DNA from: Rhineura floridana
Lineage: Eukaryota; Chordata; Lepidosauria; Squamata; Rhineuridae
Direction: 5' to 3'
Assembly: GCF_030035675.1 (NCBI RefSeq)
Contig: NC_084480.1
Location: forward strand, 117,181,738-117,245,737
Length of the DNA stretch: 64,000 bases
A program made the position numbers and the translations under genes. Shown piece after piece: positions 55,251 through 64,000 of this stretch (within the stretch, counting starts at the first letter, position 1; each line of letters opens with the position of its first letter). The notes beneath the pieces are model-generated. The model ran no database searches, was not told the origin of the DNA, and saw only the letters and a program-made list of their open reading frames with translations.

Positions 55251-56731
55251 ATGAAGAAGCAAGTTTTGGCCTACTTTTGGACACTATCAGACATCATTTG
55301 GAACTAAGGTGGTTGATTATACTATTCTAAACTGTGATGATTTGGACACCTCTTTAATAATCATCACCCAATTTGGCATGACTGTTCCCAAGAGCAAGGA
55401 GCAGGTTTTGGCCTATGTTTGATACTACTGGATGCCATTTTGAATCAAAATGTTCCAAAACATTCCAAACTGCACTGATTTGTACGCCTCTAAAGATATG
55501 ATTGCCCAATTTGGCACAATGGTGCTGGTGGCGGGGGCGGCTTGGGCCTATACTAGACCAATCCAGGACACATTGGGGACAATGACAATAAAGAATGGAG
55601 GGCAAGCAGGCCACACATGTGCAGTACTGCAGGAGTCACCCGCCAAGGATGCAATCTCGCCGGCTCCAGAGGTCTGCTTCGCCATCGTGTTCCCCACAAG
55701 GAATGCACTGGCAAAGCAGCACCCAGCAGTGCTGCTCTCTTCCTGCTCTCTGCAGTGTGGTTGGAGGAGGCGGGGAGGAGACGCAGTGTCTCCTTTTCCT
55801 GCTGCCCTCCTGACCATATAGGGTTTCAAATGCCCTACTTAAATATTAGGCCTGTCCCCAGAATTGATTTGGGACCAGATCCTCATTGGATATTCTCCAG
55901 GTTGGGTCAGGAAGGGCACTGTGCCCAGTGCTAGAAAGTAACAAATTACATTATTAATGTATAAACCTCAGTGTTTTTTGGTTTCTTAGAATAGCTGAGC
56001 AATGCAGGGTATTTTCCACTAGTCTGCTATAAATTTTGGAAAATTGTTTTATCTTTTTGCTATGCATTTGGACACTTCTTGAGATATTGCAACCAAATTT
56101 TGCATGATCATTCCTTAGACAAAGGAACAACTTTTTGTCTGTGCTTAGATACAATTGGACACCACCTTTCATAATTGCACAGATTTGTTTTGTTTTGTTA
56201 GAATTCCCAAATAATGCTGGGAATGAGGCTGCTAATTATATATATTCTGGCCACAACTGGCCAATATGTGGAAGGAAAAATATTTTTGCAATCCCAGCAG
56301 ACATCAGCATAGAAAACATGAAGAGAGCCATATCTAGAATGCACTTTCCTCACTAACTGCTTTGTTCCTGCAACAGACTTTTAATTGACCAAAAGTTGAA
56401 GGTGACATGACGGGCATCATTGCTCATAATGCCCATGCCAATCCCACTGACATCTCTGGTCAAATATATTTTTCAGACTTTCCAGTTCTTAAAAACAACA
56501 GGAAAATCGGTATGACCAACAGCAGGACAAAATAAATGTGTACACCAAGGCCAACAATGTTCCAAACATAGAACGTTCAGTGCTCTTGTTTCTGAATGTC
56601 ACTATTCTAATCAGTGACCAATAAAAATGAACCCTTATTAAAGCAGGATTTTTTCATACAAAGTACACACACAAACAAACAACCTTTGGAACAAATTCCT
56701 GTCTTCCCACCATTTGAGAGGTGATCCTTAC

Positions 56732-56961
56732 AGTTTTGCCATTTCCAAGGGCTCTTAGCCTGCTTCTTGCCAGATTCACCAAGTTGAATTCCGGTAGTTT
56801 GCCCCGTCTCTGCGCTACCATTTCTTTGGAAGGGGGCAGCAGGATTTCTTCCAAGTAAACAGTACCATGCCTGGAAGATGAAGGGGAGCCTGGAAACAAT
56901 GTTCCTTTCATCCGTAAGTTCTGAATGTTTTGGCTTGAAGAATGGAATGAGCTGCACTGAC
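56732..56961 (-). CDS. FREM1: FREM1 coding exon after the Calx-beta module
   Basis: This 230-bp exon encodes 76 residues from QCSSFHSSSQNIQNLR to RLRALGNGKT. The acceptor is TGCTTTTCAG. I placed the donor at ACT|GTAAGG because this lets the next exon complete the family motif GNGKTIRPSS; reading on would add unrelated residues. The phases agree (the split Gly codon comes from the exon at 60657). Confidence 0.93.
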
Positions 56962-57394
56962 CTGAAAAGCAAACAAGATGGCAGATGGTCAGTTTTTTTT
57001 ATATAAAACAGATAGCTGGTCACATTGATGTGGGCGATGAAACAGCTTGTTATTAGGAGTAAGATGAGTTTTCATCTGATGTTGATTTGTTATTTTTCTT
57101 TTTTTAACTAGTCCTTGTTTCTGTACTTAATTTGCTGTCTGAAAAGCAATTTTAGAAGTTTATTCTTTTAAGGAGGTATTCAACGTTTTGGTTTTTTTTA
57201 ACTTTGCATCTTACATTTCTAACACACTATAGGCTAGTTCATAGTACACACCCAGGCCAGAATCAGGTTTCCATGGGGAAGTAATGGCCACCTACATTTC
57301 TCCCCCTGTGCATACAAAACATTGTTTGAGCCAGGCTCTTGAAGGCCCAATTTGCATATTAATCACCCTCCAACTCACTTTAAAGGTGGAAGAC

Positions 57395-57500
57395 CAGAAA
57401 CATTTATTACATTTTTATCCTGCTCTTCCTCCAGGGAGCTCAGAGTCTGTCCCTCCCCATACACATTTTATCCTCGCAACAACTCTATGGGTTATATTAA
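57395..57500 (-). mobile_element. L2/CR1-like LINE 3' tail, diverged
   Basis: ATTTTTATCCTGCTCTTCCT, AGGGAGCTCAGAGTCTGTCC and CCTCGCAACAACTCTATGGG are the antisense of a widespread squamate LINE 3' end. Confidence 0.45.
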
Positions 57501-57587
57501 ACAGAACAGATTTCAGGACAGCATGGGGTATGCGCTGGAGGAAGAGAGGAGGAATTATTATGATTATATTTATTGCCATGCTCTTGG

Positions 57588-57653
57588 AGGTCGCTGATTC
57601 ATAGGGTCACCATAAGTCGTAATTGACTTGAAGGCACATAACAACAACAACAA
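57588..57653 (+). mobile_element. BovB/Sauria 3' tail fragment
   Basis: GGTCGCTGATTCATAGGGTC then CACCATAAGTCGTAATTGAC and CATAACAACAACAACAA. In a FREM1 intron. Confidence 0.65.
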
Positions 57654-57654
57654 T

Positions 57655-58760
57655 TTATTGCCTACCCTTCACCAGTAGGTTCAAGGGTGTGGTGCAGAAG
57701 TTTAAAATACAGTATTAAAAACAATGAAAACACATTCACAGGAATAGGGGGGGGTCCTAAAAACATACATTTCAAGTGCTGAAGGCTTAGGGTAAAAAGG
57801 TGTGTCTTTAGTATTTGCTGAAAACTGTACAATGACGGTGCCAGGTGCCTTTCTCTGTAGGAAGGAATTCCATGACTTAGGGACTGCCACAGAGAAAGCC
57901 CTCTCCTGGACCACCACCACCTGAACCTCTAAGTATGGTGGAACTACCAAGAAGGCCCCCTCTGATTTTCTTAACAGCTGAGAGGGCCTAAGTTGTTTAG
58001 GGCTTTAAACACTAATGTGAGTACCTTGAATTGAGCCTGGAAATGAACTGGCAACCAATGCAACTGTTTTAGAACAAGGGTTATATGTGTAATCTGGCCA
58101 CTGCATTTTGGACCAGTTGGAAGTTTCTAAGTCTTCTTCAAGGGCATAGAGTACATTGCAATAATCCAATCTAGAAGTTGGATTATGGAGCATGGAGTAC
58201 TGTTGCCAAATCATCCCTCTCCAAAAGGACTTACAGCTGGAAAACCAGCTGTACCAGGAAACGGGCACTCCAAACCGCCAAGGCCATCTGAGCTTCCAAT
58301 GACGTTGGATCCAGGAGTATGCACAAGCTACGAACCTGCTCCTTCCAAGAAAGTGCAACCCCATCCAGAACAGGCCGTCTTTTCCATCTAGACTCAAAAA
58401 CGTGGAACACATAACACCTCTGTCTTTTCAGGATTCAGTTTGTTGCCCCAAATCTAGCCCAAGATATCAAGAAGAACAAGCAGAGTTGCACACACCCCAT
58501 CTCTTTCTCCCAACAAATGTCATCAACAAGGGCAACCAGCGCGGCTTTATTTATATTATTTATTTATTATTTAATTTATATGCAGGAGCCCAGGGCGGCA
58601 GCTTCAGTGCCATCACTGGGGCTAAAGCCAGACTGAAATGGATCCAGATATTCAGTCCCCTCCAAGCATGCCTGAAGTTGGACTAATTTCTCAAACACTT
58701 TGCCCAAAAAGGGATATTTGCTGCTGGGCGATAGCTATTTAACACCTCTGGGTCCAAGGA
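57655..58760 (-). mobile_element. L2-like LINE, 3' half
   Basis: The minus strand contains LHWLPVHFQAQFKVL, VQERAFSVAVPKSWNSF, DYCNVLYALEED and LNPEKTEVLC in changing frames. A separate L2-like 3' tail (AATAAATAAATATA-type, about 58540-58612) lies within it, suggesting a later nested insertion. In the FREM1 intron between exons 60657 and 56961. Confidence 0.7.
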
Positions 58761-58859
58761 GGTCTTCTTAAGGAGCATATGATGTGCTAGAGCTAGTTCT
58801 TGTGCTGGCATTGCTAGCATTGAATGTCACCTTATGGGGTAGGTGAAACTCAGGGTATG

Positions 58860-59022
58860 TGACTGGTCCATATTCAGAGTATTTAACTGTGAGCTTTGTG
58901 GCCTGAGCAGGAATCTAAGCCCAGGTCTCCCTTTTCTTAGTGTTTTTGGCCCATGGACCAGAGGTTCTCAACTCCTATCCTAGTCTGAGCACTTCTAAAC
59001 ACTACACCACCCTGGCTCTTCA
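58860..59022 (-). mobile_element. Sauria-like SINE head, diverged
   Basis: The minus strand reads AGAGCCAGGGTGGTGTAGTG, the tRNA-like head found in squamate SINEs, followed by a decayed B-box region. In a FREM1 intron. Confidence 0.45.
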
Positions 59023-59276
59023 AATCAAGCCTGTAATACATAAAGTCTTACATACATTATTTAAGTACTTCTAGGCTGCCTTTTAGAGCATAGCCCACAC
59101 AAGGTTGTGTATGCAACAAGATAAAATGCATTAAGCGATATTTAAAAGCTCATGTCATCAAAGATTTATGCAATACTCCATTAAGACTGTTTAGGACCTC
59201 AAAACTAGCTCTACTGTTAGGAAAAGTGACCTGGAATATCTAGGTTTTTACGGCCCACTGGAAGGCCTATACCAGG

Positions 59277-59655
59277 AGGTGCAGAACCTCAGACCCAGGG
59301 GCCAGATGTGGCCCTCCAGGCCTTTCTATCTGGCCCTTTGGACTCTCCCCAGATCACATGCCCTCCTCAGCCACAAAACCTCTCCCCATGCCATACCCCT
59401 CACCAGCCCTGCTCCATCCTTTTGCCTGGCTGGAAGGTGACCTTAAACTCTCATAATGCCTCTTCCTTGCCTGGCTGGAACATAAGAGAGGAGTGTGTGA
59501 ACATGTGTAGAAACAAAAGGCAAATTTTACATGCATTGCTCGCTCTACCCACTTTTGCCTCTGGTCGAGCCTACCACTTACATGTGGCCCCAAGAAGGTT
59601 TCTCAGATGGGAATGTGGCACTCAGTCTGAAAAAGGTTTCCTACCCTGACCCATT
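59277..59655 (+). repeat. Squamate interspersed repeat, hAT-like (unassigned)
   Basis: CCAGATGTGGCCCTCCAGGC, CATCCTTTTGCCTGGCTGGA and GTGTGTGAACATGTGTAGA, ending AAAAAGGTTTCCTACCCTGA. The layout and ends resemble nonautonomous hAT elements. Recognised by general appearance only; no target duplication found. Confidence 0.4.
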
Positions 59656-62039
<2,384 letters not shown>

Positions 62040-62275
62040 CAGTAGTCCAGAGATGGGCAGCATTTCAGACTCTAGGAGATCACACAGATGAGGGGTGCCC
62101 TTCTTTGTTGCCAGCTTCTGTAGATCCAGCAGGGCCTCATTAACTTCCTTCTCCAATTGCAGGATAGTCTGCAGGACATCCAGGCCCTTGCCCCACTCAT
62201 CCTCCTCTGGCATCTTGAGGTCCTTCAGCAAAATGTGCCCCCCCTCGCTTGTTCTGGTATTCCTTCAATAGAAGG
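62040..62275 (-). pseudogene. Ferritin heavy/middle-chain processed pseudogene fragment
   Basis: The minus strand reads EYQNKRGG, then [40 protein letters not shown] and [20 protein letters not shown]. This is unmistakably the ferritin segment KYQNKRGG...DEWGNG...ALQLEKNVNQSLLDLHKLAT...PHLCDFLE. The exon 3/exon 4 junction of vertebrate ferritin genes lies near PHLCDF, and the text runs through it without an intron, so this is a retrocopy. The 5' and 3' parts of the reading frame are missing, and the readable frame starts only at an internal Met, with the KYQNKRGG part in another frame. It sits in a FREM1 intron beside an L2-like fragment. Confidence 0.85.
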
Positions 62276-62384
62276 AGCCCTGGGTTACGTCACCCCCTGC
62301 CTCATCTCAGATGCCAGGGGGTCCTGAAGAAAGGCTTCCAAAGAAGATCTAAGGGGCCAGGCAGGTGCATGTGGGAACAAGTGG

Positions 62385-62835
62385 TCTCTGAGATATGCTG
62401 GTCACAAGCTGTATAGAGCTTTAAAGGTGAGGACCAGTACTTTGGATTGTGGACCTGAAGCCAGAGCAGTTGTATCAAAACTGATGAGATATGGTCTGAA
62501 CACCTGGTTCCAGTCAATCTGCCTGCAGTATTTTGTACCTTTCAAAGCTTCTGAACAGTTTTCAGAGGAAACACAACACACAACACATTGCAGTAATCCA
62601 AACGGGGTTGGTGTACCAGCATAAGCTTAGTTCCACAGTTGGCATACAAGCATATACTTAGGTCCACAGAAGCCACCTGAGAGACTGGATCTAATGGCAT
62701 GAGAACAATTCTTAAGGGGTAGTGCTACCCCATTAAGAAATAGGTGAAACCCATCTCCCTGGTCAAACACACCATTGACCCACAGTACCTTTGTTTTGTC
62801 TGCGCTGAGCTTCAGTTTATCTGTTCACCGCTTTC
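62385..62835 (-). mobile_element. L2-like LINE fragment, antisense
   Basis: GCTTTAAAGGTGAGGACCAG and ACATTGCAGTAATCCAAACG are the antisense of FKAL and LDYCN; at 62790-62825 CTGCGCTGAGCTTCAGTTTA is the antisense of LKLSAD. It ends 48 bases before the FREM1 exon at 62883 and sits beside the ferritin retrocopy. Confidence 0.55.
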
Positions 62836-62882
62836 AATAAAATGCTTAATTTTCAAGTTTAAGCCTTTGAGCCAGAGCTTAC

Positions 62883-62955
62883 CTGGATCAAACTGAATAA
62901 GTTTGAAAGGAGTCACAGTGAAATCCTTTCCCAAAGAAGCAGACACTTCATTGAC
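62883..62955 (-). CDS. FREM1: FREM1 coding exon: Calx-beta domain, first part
   Basis: This 73-bp exon encodes [20 protein letters not shown] then QFDPG. It reads as the Calx-beta strand leading into [12 protein letters not shown] of the next exon. The acceptor is TACCTTAG, the donor is GTAAGC; it starts in phase 0 and ends one base into a Gly codon. This is the most upstream FREM1 exon seen. None could be recognised from 62956 to 64000. Confidence 0.92.
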
Positions 62956-64000
62956 CTAAGGTAGAAAATGGTGAGAAAATACACAGGATGAGGGGTTGAA
63001 ACAGCCTGACGCATGCATTTATCATTCTGAAACTCCACAGGAAAATTAATCAGCGTGATCCCACCACTATATTTGCAACTGTGACATTACAGGAAGCATA
63101 AATAGCTAAATTTGTCGAGTCTCCAACTCAAACTCGGCCCTATCTCAGAAAGGGGTAACCCCCTGTCTTATGAAGGCAAGGATGTTATTAGGTTGAATGC
63201 CACAATCTAGTATGTTTGGCATAGGACTCTGTATCAACAAAGCCTTCGAACAGATTCTGCTGTTGGAAAATTTTTGAAAAAGGAGGAAATGCAATTTCTA
63301 TACACTGTTTTTATTACAGCAAGTTAAAGGTTAGTTCAAACAGACAAGGATCCTCCCTGCCCCAGAAATTGGATTGTGGAGGGGCAGCTCTTGACCACGT
63401 GCTCAAGAAGTAGCTGGAGTTTCATGTTCTAGTTTAGAGATTTCAGAAAATATTTCAAAAAGGTGCGTCACAAACAATTTTTTGCTGAGTCAATAATACA
63501 TAAAATGTGACACAAGACGGGTCAAGGGGTCTAAAAGTGGTAAGCAGTTAGCGCTAATTGTAACTTTCCCCTCATTTCTCGTGTACATATGTGTGTTTAT
63601 TTAATATGCTACTGGATGAAGAAATCAAAGCAGTTGTCACACACACACCCTTGCATAAAGTAGTATTCAATCAATTATGGTTGTGGGCATTCACCTTTTC
63701 AGGACAAGTGGTATATAATCTGTGATGCTATTCCCTTAAAAGCAGTGGTGTAACTCTCCTATGCTAGACAAGGATGATGATTCTTGTGTACTTTTATAAC
63801 TTGTATCAAATATTCCATCAAATAAAGATGAAACTCTTAAGAAGGCTGTAATAATTTTTTTTAAATGTAAGGAGCCACTTTTAAAATAGTACAATTAAAG
63901 TTCACCCTGAGTAGCAGAAGCAAAAATCCCCATGATTGGGGTTAGGGAATGAAACCACACCCCAAAAGCCTGCATAAGTCCGTTCTTTTGACACCTGGTA
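62956..64000. other. FREM1 intron up to window edge
   Basis: No upstream exon or recognisable repeat. The next FREM1 exon must end in phase 0 to join 62955. Confidence 0.45.

Larger units (their letters stand above)
54690..55510 (-). repeat. Degenerate tandem repeat, unit about 130-140 bp
   Basis: At least four units carry the marks CCAAACTGCACTGATTTGGA, then CTCTGAAGATAT, CCCAATTTGGCATGACTGTTCC, GGAGCAGGTTTTGGCCTA and GCCATTTTGAATCAAAATG. Units start near 54690, 54830, 54965, 55325 and 55465, and an outlying one lies near 56060-56165. MITE copy 55008-55123 and CR1 scrap 55158-55250 interrupt it. On the minus strand several units share an open phase (VQISAVWNVLEHFDSKWHP, NSHAKLGDD). The family is unidentified. 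Confidence 0.6.

Noticed and set aside
55450-55934. Frames of 105-123 codons on the plus strand
   Set aside because: GC-rich tail of the tandem-repeat region with no recognisable protein. The frames overlap one another in all phases.

Overview
This window is vertebrate nuclear DNA, almost certainly from a squamate reptile (lizard or snake). It is AT-rich, its host genes are split into short exons with GT/AG introns, and it carries Sauria SINEs, BovB, L2-like and CR1 LINEs, a squamate-type L1 relative, a Penelope-like remnant and many palindromic hAT-type MITEs. I cannot name the species from the sequence.

Three host genes lie in a row, all on the minus strand, in the order known for amniotes (ZDHHC21, CER1, FREM1; human 9p22). 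(1) ZDHHC21, a DHHC palmitoyltransferase, occupies about 2.2-19.3 kb. A CpG-rich promoter with an NRF1-type palindrome and a first-exon splice donor lies near 19.24-19.32 kb. Coding exons are at 12915-13068, 10821-10919, 3391-3502 and 2191-2329. The last exons fall off the left edge. (2) CER1 (Cerberus) is complete: two coding exons (37315-37821 and 35734-36027), 266 residues, with a TATA box at 37901. (3) FREM1 is represented by its ten last coding exons (62955 down to 44601), covering a Calx-beta segment and the complete C-terminal C-type lectin domain. Its upstream exons lie beyond the right edge. All exon phases chain without a break.

The rest is intron and intergenic sequence filled with repeats. 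Notable ones are: a 2.0 kb ORF1-only L1-type element with target-site duplications (7910-9930); a composite of SINE and BovB pieces bracketed by 13-bp direct repeats (20040-20579); a 5'-truncated non-LTR element whose C-terminus carries a zinc-finger-like motif (20885-23455); a BovB LINE split by an L2-type LINE (25068-27833); a roughly 2.9 kb CR1 in a FREM1 intron, in the same sense as the gene (48902-51860); and a Penelope-like GIY-YIG remnant (40930-41900). There is one small fossil of Ty3/gypsy-type reverse transcriptase (16966-17230) and one intronless ferritin pseudogene (62040-62275).

The genes do not form a functional pathway. Cerberus is a secreted BMP/Nodal/Wnt antagonist, FREM1 is a basement-membrane protein and ZDHHC21 is a Golgi/plasma-membrane acyltransferase. 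They are linked by old synteny only. No CRISPR array, operon or prokaryotic feature is present. Exon calls are strong. Repeat boundaries are approximate unless a target-site duplication is quoted.
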